Shown: positions 45,700 to 57,904, numbered from the stretch's first letter. The stretch is 64,000 nucleotides of DNA from Nectonema munidae (GCA_030549495.1 JAUIRK010000689.1:50414-114413); one strand, 5' to 3'. Program-made: numbers and translations. The notes: generated from the sequence alone by a model not told the origin.

Positions 45700-45960
45700 T
45701 AGCAATAAAGCTGCTTTCACACTTACCTTGCTTTATGGACAGCGCCAGCCTTCAGGAATTTGTACTGAAGAGTGCCTCCCATCTATGCCTCCATAAAATG
45801 AAGACATTCCTTGTAGTCTCCTCTGTCATAAGCTTTTACATCCCGATATCCTTGCTCCCTAAACGTTTGAACAAGTTGGTATCTTTAGAACTTTATACTT
45901 CAATCTTCAAGTCATCCCATGCATGAACAACGTTCAACTCTCTATTGAAACCATAAAATG
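45700..45960 (-). pseudogene. Fragment of a second multicopy protein family
   Basis: On the minus strand the text GFNRELNVVHAWDDLKIEV, then YRDVKAYDRGDYKECLHFM, GGTLQYKFLKAGAVHKAR resembles a recurrent uncharacterised family whose members carry PGAxHxARWMAKxIY. Assignment is from memory. The fragment stops where the hAT right end begins at 45691, so the hAT may have inserted into it. Breaks are present. Confidence 0.4.
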
Positions 45961-46232
45961 GTGTTTTTTTTACATTAAAATTTAATAAATTATTTTTATA
46001 TTATTTATTGTTTTTTTTTTTGAAATTTTCATACTCTTCCGATTCTTTACTTTAGACTTTAGAGGATCTTGTCAATAGATGGGAAAATGTTTATATTTTC
46101 ATTAATCTTCATGAATAATTTTCAGTTTTTGGATTTTCTGCAAGCACTATAATAATTAAACTGTTTTAAAATAAGGAATAATTATACATTATTTTGATTT
46201 GTGTTTTTAATAGATTAAAATTTTATGTTTTC

Positions 46233-46608
46233 GGTCAAAAGGCCAAAATACTTTCTTTTGGATAATTTATCAATAACCAGAAAGGCTAAAATCCAAAAAA
46301 TTTTACTGTTTTTTGTGAAATAATTTTTACTAGAAAAAGCCGTAATAGAGAGAAAAATTTGAGCTGTTTTTGTTTTCGGCCCTTTTGGTTTTAAGCCCTT
46401 TTGGTTTCGGCCGTTTTGGTTTTAAGCCCTTTTGGTTTCGGCCGTTTTGGTTTTAGGCCATTTCGTTTTCGGCCGTTTTGGTTTTAGGCCCTTTTGGTTT
46501 CGGACGTTTTGGTTTTAGGCCCTTTTGTTTTCGGCCGTTTTGGTTTTAGGCCATTTTGTTTTCGGCCGTTTTGGTTTTCGGCTGTTTTGGTTTTCAGCCC
46601 TTTTGACC
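46233..46608. mobile_element. Short inverted-repeat element with internal minisatellite
   Basis: GGTCAAAAGGCC at 46233 and its inverted partner (TTTTGACC, 46601-46608) bound a 376-base block. From about 46373 to 46600 it consists of a tandem array of roughly 15-16 bp units alternating CGGCCGTTTTGGTTTT and AGGCCCTTTTGGTTT. Related text in opposite orientation occurs at 62079-62180 and 63950-64000. Flanking sequences do not show a target duplication. Class unknown. Confidence 0.6.
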
Positions 46609-47334
46609 AGACATCGTATCGAACCATACTGGCAATTTGTTCACTACACTTTCACTTCAATGTATGCGTATTTTCTGCTTGTACTGGTTCTCCAAATCAT
46701 TCATGGTCTTCCCATCTCAGTAAATGGCAGCTGGCCTTGGACAGAGATTCATCCATCTTGCACTATTTCAGCGTACTTACTATACGAAAGCGGTATGCGT
46801 GTCTGTTGGAAACGTTAACTCTGGATTTATCTAACCAAACCGATCAATAATAGTGCTGAGAAAACCAATAGTGCGATTTGCCGTACTATATGTACTAGCT
46901 TCATATTCCATATGTCCACAATTTGCCACTGGATGGTTGATGGTATGAATAAGTGAGTACGACTTTTAACTTTTCTCTTGTTGCGTCGCTGTGACTATCA
47001 TGAAAGAGAATTCTCATATACAAAAGGGTGACAGCAAAAATTTTCTCTCATTTTTTCATATATTTGAAATTGTAACTGTTGAATGTGTAATCTTGAACCA
47101 TTTATAAATTTATTCACCAAAACTTAGTGCATTAAAAACAACTATTTCAAGGTAAGTAATAGGGAGAAACAGTGAATGTCATACCCACAATCCGACCGAC
47201 CATTTGCACACCCTATGGCGCGCACGCACAACGAGTGCAACCACAAGAGAATTACAGAAGTCTAAACGATGCCTCAGTATCTCCTCTGATTCCGCACAAA
47301 ACGCTCAATTTGGATTCAATTCAAATGCTAATTT
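46609..47334. other. Spacer with an unassigned open frame
   Basis: A frame of about 97 codons (46525-46818) runs from the minisatellite into unique sequence, with hydrophobic text such as YAYFLLVLVLQIIHGLPI. No family is recognised and much of the frame is minisatellite, so it is not called a gene. Confidence 0.35.
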
Positions 47335-47437
47335 TTTTCGCATTTATTAGAAAAAAATGTCGTTCTTATGTATACAAACTTGGCAGTAAATGTGCGACGT
47401 AGGATATTATTTGTTTGAGCTCAAATTTTGCCGGAGA
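47335..47437 (+). repeat. Short dispersed direct repeat, copy 1
   Basis: About 100 bases around TATGTATACAAACTTGGCAG and GACGTAGGATATTATTTGTT match 49215-49313 with few differences. The repeat is non-coding or the relic of an unknown element. Confidence 0.8.
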
Positions 47438-47920
47438 GCTTAGTTATGTAATGAAAAAGTGGGGGTGGGATCTGAGAGGGTAAGGACGGATGGGTCATAT
47501 CAACGCACATCCTAAAAATTTTGGAGACGTTAGAGAAGCGAATTTTTTTTAATATATTTTTGAAAATTTACTTTGTAGGAATTATTGCGCATGAACACAC
47601 TACCATTACCCGACATTACACTTGCACTGTCAGCTACCAATCCCAGAGATTTTGTCAAGTCGAATTGATTTGTAGTAATTGTGATCGCATCACTCCTAGC
47701 TCAACAAGAGAAGCAAATCATCTGTATATGATAGAGTCAAAAGAAAAACGAATTGATAATAATTCTTCATGTACACTACAGTATCCTCCCTCTATTCATG
47801 GGGTTTCCGTTCCTTTCTATCTCGCAAATAGCGAAAATTCGCGAATTATTGACGCAGTTTTAAAACGCATATGTATGATAATATATACGATAAAATGTGC
47901 TTACCAAACACATTTTAAAG

Positions 47921-48430
47921 GGTAACCGTACAATTGGCCCCAAACATTTGCCTCCTCGAAAACTTCCACCTGTCACAATTGCCCTCTGGAAAACTGCTAC
48001 CAGTGAAAATGGCCCCTATGATAATTATCCCGAGAAAATAAATTTTTTAATATTTCGAATTTTAGTATTTTGCCAATTTTTTTTTATAAAAAGTCAAATA
48101 TTATAAATTAAAAGAAGTTTTATTTGTAATTTTTTTAAATAACTAAAACAAGCTTTATTTGAAAGCCAGCACCTCTTAAACGCAAAGAATATCAAGATTT
48201 GAATATTAGAATAGAAAATATTGTTGAAGATTTTGAAAACCGAGAAATTTTTAGTTTTCCACAAAATATAGCTTGTATAAATTTTTGAAGCAATAAATTT
48301 GCTGTAAATAAAAATATTTTTTCCAACTTTTATAAAAATATGAATTATTGATAGAAAGCAGTTGTCCGAAGGCAATTGTCATAACAGGCGTATTAGTGAG
48401 CAATTGTCCAAGGGGCAAATGTCCTAGAAC
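47921..48430. mobile_element. Mutator-like non-autonomous element with 10-bp target duplication
   Basis: The block is flanked by perfect direct repeats CATTTTAAAG (47911-47920 and 48431-48440; an eleventh base may also match). The left end reads GGTAACCGTACAATTGGCC and the right end, other strand, GTTCTAGGACATTTGCC. Both ends repeat variants of ACAATTGCCC and ACATTTGCCC several times within 100 bases. A 9-11 bp duplication and iterated subterminal motifs fit Mutator/MULE elements; the superfamily call is inference. The middle is A+T-rich and non-coding. Confidence 0.7.
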
Positions 48431-48440
48431 CATTTTAAAG

Positions 48441-49214
48441 GCAGTCCTACTCATTAAAATACAGTAATATAGTAGTAATATGTAGTAATGGTGAATTAAA
48501 AACTTTTTATTTTTATTCAACAATAATGAATGATGATGATGAAGAATTTTGTTGTTAACATACAATGAAGATGATTATGGTGACATTGATTTAATGATAC
48601 AGCTTATGCTGCTTCATAGCAGACTGAAACAACTGAAAGCTTAGCAAAAAGCCTTTACTTATGTGCTGTGCTCTATAAGTAAAGGTTTTATACCATGACG
48701 AAAAACGATCTCTTTGGTAAATCTTTAAGGAACAGAATTCTCATTTCAAACGATTCAGCATTCGGTCTTCAAAAGTCAAAAATGCCTCTGTATTCTCAAG
48801 ATCGTATGGAAAGGCTTGTATTAGAAGACTCATTGGTAATAAAGTCAGATCCCGGCACTCTATTATTCCGCCACGCTGCTATACAATTCAATATTCACTC
48901 TAAATAAATTCTATATAATATAAGAGATGAAACCACAACTCCCACTTATTAAGCAACAGCTAGACGGACTTTTTAGCGTCTTGCACTTCATCAAGAGCGA
49001 TCGATACTCAGTCACATGATCGTCTCTCTAACAAAGGTCAAACATTATTTAATATCGCATGAATCTCGCTATGAAAGGTCATAGAGAAGAAATCAATTTA
49101 TACAAAGAAAGACACGAGATAAAAGATTTTTCTCAACCTCTCCTCACGCCAATTGTCAGCAGGCCTGGCTCATATCAAGTGTATTGGTTTGGTGAATTGA
49201 TTACTCTAAATTTG
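48441..49214. other. Spacer without a recognised gene
   Basis: Nothing identifiable. A short (ATG)n-like run occurs at 48525-48545. Confidence 0.35.
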
Positions 49215-49313
49215 GCATTTATTAGGAAAAAAAAATTTTGTTCTTATGTATACAAACTTGGCCGTAAATGTGCAACGTAGGATATTATTTGTTTGAGCTG
49301 AAATTTGGGTTGT
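49215..49313 (+). repeat. Short dispersed direct repeat, copy 2
   Basis: Matches 47335-47437 around TATGTATACAAACTTGGCCG and GATATTATTTGTTTGAGCT. The two copies are 1.88 kb apart in the same orientation and flank the Mutator-like element without being adjacent to it. Confidence 0.8.
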
Positions 49314-49675
49314 AAAACACTTTAAAAACAAAAAGCTTTAATGAATAAAGTTACAATCATTTACCTATTTACAAGTTTTATTAACAAAAAATTTGAGGGC
49401 AAACTTCAAAAAAAATCTTGATAAAAAAAACTAAAACATGCTAATAACAAAAATACAACAAACTAAGAATAATGATCTAGAAATAATATGTAAGTTCAAT
49501 GTATATTAGTGACATATTATGTTTTATTAGGGAAAAAAAATCATAAAAATATACATAGTAATGGACAAACGTTGCCATGAATAAGGAAGAAGGCAGTGTT
49601 AGTTTAGTAGATTGAAAAGAACAGTTTTTTGAAGTTATTTACAAATGGAGAAATTAAGTAAACGGATAAACGTCA

Positions 49676-52060
49676 TTAACCTTCGCAAGACGGTTCAATT
49701 CTTACCATTCGCCAAAGACGGATATATGCCATAAAACTCCCATATATCAAATAAACGTAAATCAAGCGGTTTTTCAATTTTTAGTTTTATCGATTAATAT
49801 TTTTTTAAAATGAAAGCTTATAAACATCAGATATAAATGTTTGTATTTTTTTCATAATAAAAATAAAATATTTTTAACGCTATCTATATAAAAATTATTA
49901 CTTTTCCCATCTTCAAAATTTTAAACCTCATTTAGGCACCCAGCTAACATTTTTAATTATCAACAATCTAACTCAATATTTCAAGTGATGATCAAAATTG
50001 ATATTGTATAGGGCCTAAAACGTGTCACCACCAAGAAATCATTTTTCGACCTTCAAAGAGCTGTATAATGTGTTTAATATTCATAGCATTGTTACCACTG
50101 ATATCTGTTCCTACATAAAGAATACGCTTCAAAGAAATCGTCTTTCTATCTTGCACATTTTGCTCGGTGTTCCATTTCCCATTTGAAACTCACTGTACAT
50201 TATGTCTTCTTCAAGTGTTCCTTTTTCTTCTACATCTTCTAACTCCTTATCTGAAAGCTCTTCAGAATTTTCACCTGAAGAGTCAATTGATATAGTTTTG
50301 AAACGATTTCAGATTCTCTACTGGCTCCTGATGGCACACTATATAAATGGGATCCCCTTGCTACTAATGTCGGTAGAACCTCAACTCTAAACATTTGAGA
50401 TAATATTTCTGACTCATATGGTTCTAAAGGCTCGGCTAAATTTTTGAATTATTTTTCACTGATGATATAGTATCTCATATCTACACTTGTACGAAAATAA
50501 AGATGGATGAAGCTTTTGCGTAAGTTTTTTTGCAAATTTTCATGATTCAATCACTCGAAAACAAAGATGGCTATTATAATATATTTTATAGCATTTTAAC
50601 GTAGTTTTATCCTATCTTTCTTATTTAGTCACATAGGACTTTGATAAGTATCCTAGAGTTTTTCAAGCTCCAATCTGGTTTCTTTTTTTTTATAAATAGC
50701 CAACTTTGTATTTTAAGAAAGAACCTGAAGCTTTTCAAAGCACCAAATTTTGTTTTCAAAAGTTTTGTGTTGCTGGCTTGCTTGCACACTTTGCTTGTTT
50801 ACTTTATATCGGCCAAGCAAAAAACCAGAAGCTAGACATCAAGTATTTTTCCCCAAAAAATGGAGAGCCATTTCTGAAAGTTTCAATGAATCGTGACATG
50901 TTTCTACTGATTCATCGTTTCATACCTTTCGATAAAAATCTGAAAGAAATCGTAAAGATAAACTATCTGCTATAAGGGTTCTGCAAGATCACTTTTTATC
51001 GAACATTTAGCAGATATTATATACCCCAAGACTGCGTGACTGTCAACGAGCAATTGATAAAATTCAGACGAAGAATATCTTTGCGAACATACGACAAGTC
51101 GAAACCAGGACGCTATGGCCTCAAATGCTACCACGGTAACGATACAAGAACTTTTTACGTTATTAAACCGGAAATTTATATATCGTGTCTTCAAGACAAA
51201 AGTTAATTTTCGCATGAAGAAATAGTCAAACGACTAGAGTTGAGCTCTAACCTTCAAAAAGGATGTTGAATATACATGGACAGGTTCTTTATTTCAAATG
51301 AACTTTGTAAGTGGGCGAGACAGGATGCTTCCACGATCTGTGGAACAGCAAGGGCAAGTCCACTGTTCATACTTCATCTTTTCACACCTGTCTACCTAAA
51401 AGATTTGGAATTGCAAGACTGTGAAGGGAAATTTCTTTACCCAGAGTACGCTTCTTTGACGGCTTACGCGTCCCTCACAAAAAGGATTTTAAAGTTGTTT
51501 ACGTTATGTCTTCTCAACAACTTGGAAAGATCAATTTATTGGGGACAAGACGTAAACCCTAAACCGTTGCAGACTATAGCAAATTTAAATCAAGCATCGA
51601 CACATCCAACCGAATGCTGAGGGATTTCCCTTCTTATAAAGCTTCCAGAAACTGGACTTTTCTACAGTTCTGTAACTATTTAGACATCTCAACTTATAAC
51701 AGTTGGGTAATTATGAAAAGCAATGCGCGAGAAAAGTTCCTGTCAACACAAAAAAGTGGAAGAAAGTATTTTATAAGAAATCTATGCTTCAAATTGAGTG
51801 AGTTGTCAATGAAAAACAGGTGCAATGATTCTCTCCCCCACAGAGTCACAACGGAGTTTATTTCGTTTTGGGGGTTCAACAAATGATCACGGAAACTTCC
51901 TCTTCAATTTCCCGTGGTTACTGTTATGTGTATGGTTGTAGACCCAGAAAGTGTGAAGTTTTCAGAAAGCCTGTCTGTAAAGAGCACACAGTATATCTGT
52001 CAAAGCTGTGCAATTTCATCTTGCTAACTTTATATGTATCTCACATGGAAAGCGTAAATT
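49676..52060 (+). mobile_element. piggyBac transposon, nearly complete but broken
   Basis: A piggyBac-type left end, TTAACCTTCGCAAGACGG, lies at 49676, with a second CGCCAAAGACGG block inside. The transposase follows in several frames: a Ser-rich acidic N-terminus (50202-50390), GEPFLKVSMNRDMFLLIHRF (about 50860-50920), VTVNEQLIKF and PGRYGLKCYHGND (about 51040-51140, first Asp), MDRFFISNELCKW (51276 on, second Asp), KSSIDTSNRMLRDFPSYK (about 51580-51640, third Asp), and a Cys-rich tail CYVYGCRPRKCEVF and VCKEH (about 51920-51990). Frameshifts separate the parts. The right TTAA end was not identified. Confidence 0.8.
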
Positions 52061-52699
52061 TTTTTGTAGCCTTTATTCACGTTTTTTCATATTGCTTCTC
52101 ATATGTGTCACTAAAGAGAAAAAATTTTCCCCATGATAAACAGTTTCTTTTTGTAGAAAAACATAAACATACTTGACAAGTGGAACAACGAGTTGATGTT
52201 TTTGACTCTATTTTTCTTGAGCTACACAAGTTGTTGTATTTTTATGATTTAAGATTTATTGTTATTATTTAAAAAAAGTGAGCAAACCTGAATAGGTTAT
52301 CACCACCTGTATTAAATATTCAATATATGTAAATGAAAAGATAAAAAGATGGGAAAATAGAACATTACAATTATAAAATATGAGGAAATGAATGAGGAGA
52401 AATAGCTTGGTGTTAATTTATCATATGAAGAAAAGGAAGTTGACACACGATCGACAATTTTTGTAACATCAACGAAAAAGCAGAGTAGGTTCAAGATCCG
52501 AAACAAAGAAGGTAAGCGCAGACATTGACGTATGACAATATCAAAGAAGCAAAACGGAAAATACATATTTTATCTCATTAATATATATATATAAATGCAA
52601 ATATAAGAAAATAAATAAATAAAACAAAAGTTAGACACGTACGAAAAACTTCTTACATTTGCTTTTAATAAAATCAGAGAAGAAATTTCAGAAGTGAAG

Positions 52700-53220
52700 G
52701 CTTTTATGATGTCAATTTCGAACTTCATTGAAGATAACACATTATTACGTTGGTTACTCCCTGAATTATCGATTTTTTTCTCATATAAAATATAAGAATT
52801 GGAAATACCAACTTCAAATGATTAAAAAAATATTTTATCTGATTTTCTTTCAATTTTTTCCTTCCCCCACCTCCAATAATTTTCTAAAAGTACTCTATGT
52901 ACTATGGGGCAAGCCGGCCTCCAAAGTCTTGCTCTTATGAGCATTGAGAAAAAAGTTCTCGATTGTGTTGATTTTGACGAAGTCATCGATCATTTTGCTG
53001 CTGCTAAAACACGAAAAATGAACATCTATAAGAGACTGTCTTCGACTCAGTCAGTATATATCTGAATTATGTGGCTTAATAAAAATGTGAGCATTTTTTT
53101 TCTAAATCACTTTTTAAGCCAGAATATGGTGGGGATGAGTGAGAAATGAAAGAGCAAGGGACGAGCGGCTTCATTCAGGACCTTTGTCCTGGGGCGCTAA
53201 GATCCCTTAATACGGTCCTG
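52700..53220 (+). mobile_element. hAT (TTF/ZMYM-type) C-terminal fragment and right end
   Basis: From 52916 the text LQSLALMSIEKKVLDCVDFD then VIDHFAAAKTRKMNI is the distinctive C-terminus of the TTF-domain hAT lineage. About 190 bases later comes the right end; on the minus strand from 53220 it reads CAGGACCGTATTAAGGG and continues with GCGCCCCAGGACAAAGG, which fits this lineage. Everything upstream of the C-terminus is lost or unreadable. Confidence 0.75.
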
Positions 53221-53319
53221 CTTGGAGTTTAAACATCATTAATGAAATAACTCTAGGAAAAAAAGATATGAATGATAAATATAAGGGGAGAATTTATCTA
53301 GTATACATTGTTCATCAAG

Positions 53320-54700
53320 TTTATTTAATTTGAAGCTCTTATAATTATATTTAAAAATAACTGCGCCCTCTTAGGGTGTAAGATTTATAAAAGAATAGGC
53401 AGTGCGCAAATATGTTGATTTAGAAAATGTCTAGACGCGTTAACTGGTGAGTATTATTGTTACAATTAATGAAAGAAAAAAAGTTAGTGGGGATTGAATT
53501 TGGCCGAACTAAAAGACATTGATTGAAAGAACCATAAATAATGTTACCGTAGTGGAGAAGAGAATAAATATAGGCAAAGTAAGATTTTTCCTACTTTTGA
53601 AGGGTAAAAAAGTTAATTTTTTTTTGAATAAACTGTAAACACTTTTGATTTGCGTAGAGCATGAAAGATTCTTGGTGATACATACGCCCAAATAAGAGTA
53701 TTTATAAGATCTGGTTAAATTGATATCATTAATCTTTAGTTGACAAGTTAGGTTTTGTGAACTAGTAAATAGTATTTTTAAATATGTAATTTTAAGCAAT
53801 TCATTTAGTATCAAGTTATTGCTTGTTAAAAGTGAATTTGTTAAGGAAGTCTTCACAGGGAAAGATATTGCTTGAGTCTTAATAACATCGTTTAGTGTCT
53901 TCGAAATGTTTGTATTTTGGGATGAAAGTCTAGCATAATAGTATGAAGATTTGGAAGGCCTGGCTTTTTTTATAAAGCTACTTTTTCTTTTTGTTTATTT
54001 TCATAAAATCTACAAAGAATGAAGGATTACTAAATATGCGCACGTTTTTGCAAAGTAGTTTCCATTTATTTCTAGAATGAAAATCAGAATAGAAAGCAAT
54101 ACAAGAATAATGGATTGATAAATCACAGATTAATGATTGTAGAGACTAGAGAGCATTCAAAATTTATGAAAATCAAAGTATCAGAAATATGCATGGTGCC
54201 TTTACTTATAGTAGGATAAAATGCATTAAGGGTAGAAGATTATAAAAGTCAAGAACAGAAATATTAACATCAATTGAAAGAAGATTTAAATTAAAATCTC
54301 CACACATTACTGCTCTGTGTGGCAGAAAAAAAGAACTTAAACGGTTAGAAAGATGCTTTGCAAACTGAGAAATAGTTGAAGAAGATAAACTTACGGTTTG
54401 TATACCATATAAAGATAGTTGAATAGAAACAATTTCACCAACATTATCACCAAAGGTATAGTCTTCAACAAACTTTATACAAAAGATATGATAAATAGTG
54501 TACAGCTATTTCGCCACCGCGTTTATATCGAGTACCAAGATTCTGGTTAATACAATTATTTCAAAATAACAAGGTAAAAAAAAAGACTGCGTATATTAAG
54601 ATGAAAAAGCTTAAGATCATGAGACAAGGAGGAAAAGTTGTTTTAGAGAGTTTGTCAGTATAAATTCATTTGAACTATGTTGATCACGAAGTCCATTGAA
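53320..54700 (-). mobile_element. LINE with endonuclease and reverse transcriptase remnants (CR1/Jockey-like)
   Basis: Minus-strand order: GTRYKRGGEIAVHY (about 54535-54490) and CGDFNLNLLSIDVNISVL (about 54303-54250), typical of the apurinic-type endonuclease with its GDFN motif; then, after a gap, the C-terminal reverse transcriptase part LKINDINLTRSYKYSYLGVC and KKKLTFLP (53741-53600). The catalytic core (SGVPQ, FADD) is missing, so an internal deletion is likely. Many stops are present. Confidence 0.75.
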
Positions 54701-55269
54701 GAAGAAGAAATCAATAAATCCAGTTAATCATTAGAAATTGACTCCATCAAATTGATAAACAGTGATTAAGAGATATTTTCTATTTATTGAAAATACCAGT
54801 TTCCTAAGACTCAATAAGAAACGAGCAATGAAAGCATTTCTTATTTTTTTGTAAAGAACAGCTGATTATACGACTATGCGAGATAACTTGGAAATAGCAA
54901 AAGAAGTATGATCATCACTATATTTTGATTCAACAGAGAAAATTTTTTAGTTAATTTATCACTTATCTTTGGTTTATAAAAGGATTAAGAGACAGAATGC
55001 CGTTTTGGAGTCCTACAGAGTTTTCAATGAATCTAAGGATTGACAAGTCTTAGATCATGAAGAAGATTCTCTTCAATAGAAAGGCTCTGAGAACCCAGTA
55101 ATTCAAAAATTTTAAGGAAAATTAAAAAATATATAAATTTAAATTTTAAGAGCTTTTTGCAAACTTGAACTTAACCAGTCTTGAGTAAAGATTTTATATG
55201 CTATTTTTAATCAATCATCAATTATATCCAGACAGGAAATCATTTGATCGATTTGACTAATTTATATAT
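54701..55269. other. Spacer between LINE and pogo element
   Basis: Decayed sequence, perhaps the 5' part of the LINE on the minus strand; no readable block. Confidence 0.3.
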
Positions 55270-57453
55270 AGTGAAACCTCTCTAAGTGGTCACCTCTATA
55301 AACCGCTCACCTCTTTATTGCGGTCAGGTCAGTACAGTCTCAAAAAAAAATTATACTACTTTATAGGATTTTTACCTCTCAATTAAGGGCACCTCTTTAT
55401 TCAGACTACGGTCACTTTTAGGCAGTCTGAAATACCTCTCAAATACGGTCATAATATTTTTATCTCAGTTCCCATCCAAATCAAAATTGCATTTTTTCCT
55501 CAATAAAGTTTGTTTTTTTTATTTATAAAAAAATATATTAATTTTTTAAAGTTTTTTGTTCTTATATTGATGTTTTATTTTCATTTTTTATTCGTTTCAA
55601 AAATAATTTTTAGAGTTTGTGTACAGAATTATATATTCTTTAAAAATGAATACCTTAAACTTAAACGTTGAACTAGTTAAAAATACTTTGTTCATTCTAA
55701 TCTCTGCTAGAATTAGTTTACAATGTGATTATGTTTCCAGAAATCTTTCTATTTTTATAATTGTCATTTTTTATGTTAAAATTTTAAATAATGTTATTCT
55801 GAAAATTTTATTGATAATTTTATTAAGTAATAAAAAACACGCGTTGACTTGAAAACTCACGCACTTGAGAAAAATATTGAACTTATAAAAAACAGTTCAG
55901 ATAAAAGTCATCGTCATTTAGCAGAAATGCACAAAATAGGTAGAACGCAAGTTGGATCTATTCTCAAGAGAAAAGATGTATATTTGAAACAATTTGAGAG
56001 CAATATCAATTTGGAAGAGAAAAGGTTTTAAAAAAATTTTACTTATGAAGATGTTGATAAAATTACTTTTGATTGGTTTAACATTTCTGGGCCAATTTTA
56101 CAGGAAAAAAGCTAAACAGTTTGCTATGGAACTCTAACATGATGAGTTTAAAAGTTCTAATACAGTTTGCGGTGAGAAAGCGTGTGTTGATAAAAGTGCG
56201 ATTAGTGATTGGAAAAAAAATTACAGGAATTTTGTGTTGGATATGAAGCAAAAGACATATGGAATATTGATGAAGCAGGTCTTTTTTATCGTGTCTTGCC
56301 AGATCGAACCTTATGTCTCAGTGGAGATGATTGTACAAGCGGCAAAACGTCTAAAGAAAGATTCTCTTAGCATGCAACATGATTTGTGAGTTTGAAAAGC
56401 CACTTGTCATAGGAAAAGCTTCTAAACCTCACGCATTTCGGAATATAAACATAAATACGCAGCTGCCTGTTACTTGGCGTTATAATAAAAAGTGATGGAT
56501 GACAAGAGATATTTTTCAAGAGTGGCTATTGGGTTTTAATCAAAAAATGGAGAGAAAAAAAAGAAAATTGCTTCTTTTTATGGATAATGCATCATGTCAT
56601 TTGCATGATTTTAGCCTTACAAATATAAAAATAATTTTTTTTCACCTAACACTACTTTTTCTTTGCAACCTCTTGATCCAGGCATTATTCAAAATTTTAA
56701 AGTTCATTATAGGAAATTAGTAATAAAAAGTTTATATCGCTAATAAATGATACAAGCAACATATCACAACTTATTGCAAGCACGGTGTTAGATGGATAAG
56801 TGAAGCTATTAAATGTGTGAAATCAGAAGCAGTTGTGAAATGTTTTAAGCTTGAAGGCTTCCCTGAAAAATGTGAATCAACAAATAGTGCAAACTTTGAA
56901 GAAGAAATTAATGAAAATTTTGATTTTTTATTGAATGTTGTTGCTGAAAAGTTTCAAGCATACCGATTACAAGTTTTAATGAATATGTCCAAATTGATTG
57001 CAATCTTCCAACAAGAGAACAGATCAATCAAGATTGGGAAAACTCTCTTATTAATCAATATAAAGACAAAGACAAAAAAAACACTGACAAAGAATATCAC
57101 AAAGAAATTGAGGAAAATATTGATAAAAATTACTTCATTTAAAGAAGCAAGAAAAATGGCATCATCTTTGAAATTTTTTTGCATCGAAAATAGTCTTGAT
57201 ATGTGGTTCATGTTTGCAAAAACTGAAGATGAGTTTATTGAAGAGGTTAAAAAAATTAGTAATGGTAGACAAACTACAATTACCGAATTTATGATGAGAA
57301 AATGTTTCTAATTTTCTCAATTGTTTTCTTAAATAAAAATTACAACTCTTATAAAATTTTCTTTTATTTTAATCACACCTCTAAAGCGGTCACCTCTCTA
57401 ATACGGCCAAAAACACACAGGTTTATTGATGACCGTTTTAGAGAGGTTCCACT
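55270..57453 (+). mobile_element. pogo/Tigger transposon, broken
   Basis: Inverted ends AGTGAAACCTCTCTAAGTGG (left) and AGTGGAACCTCTCTAAAACG (right, other strand) bound about 2.18 kb. ACCTCT...CGGTCA words repeat several times inside each end (55290-55460 and 57378-57420), likely transposase binding sites. The transposase reads in pieces: CENP-B-type HTH RHLAEMHKIGRTQVGSILK (55849-56028), WNIDEAGLFYRVLPDRT (about 56262-56310, first Asp), FMDNASCHLH (about 56577-56606, second Asp), LQPLDPGIIQNFK (about 56665-56705, third Asp). Frames change several times. The 56817-57311 frame is the C-terminal part. Confidence 0.85.
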
Positions 57454-57904
57454 TATTAGGTAAAGTAATCCAGAATTAACCACATATTTTATACATTGAC
57501 ATACAGGTATTCATTACCTACGAAAATTTTTACGATCAAAATTGATCAAAACAAATCTCATGACAAATTTGCCATAGATAAACAGTAACCGCAATTTAAA
57601 TCTAGAGTGAAAAAATATTTTCAGAATTAATTTGAGCATGATCGCTTTACTGTGTATGCATAAGTTACAATGTCGAAAAAATCGTGGGCGTTAAGTCACA
57701 TTTAAGGGCTAATGTACTGACAGGTGAACTATTTTGACGGTATAAGCACAAATAGTTGGTGTATTAAATAATTGAATACATTTAGCAAAAAAATCACGTA
57801 AGTAGGATAATTTTTTGAGAGATAAAAATGTATTCGGATTGATTGTAACCCAATTTGGAATTATAATTAAAGGTTGAAGAGTTTTACATCTGCAATATAA
57901 GATT

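Noticed and set aside
46494-46850. Open frames of 97 and 118 codons
   Set aside because: Much of each is minisatellite translation, and the unique remainder matches nothing recognised in either frame.
47521-47925. 134-codon open frame on the plus strand
   Set aside because: It contains Cys-containing text but no recognised domain, splice context or start signal, and runs into the Mutator-like element.
48251-48565. Minus-strand frames of 93 and 104 codons
   Set aside because: They lie across the Mutator-like element and its right border, so they are not a gene.
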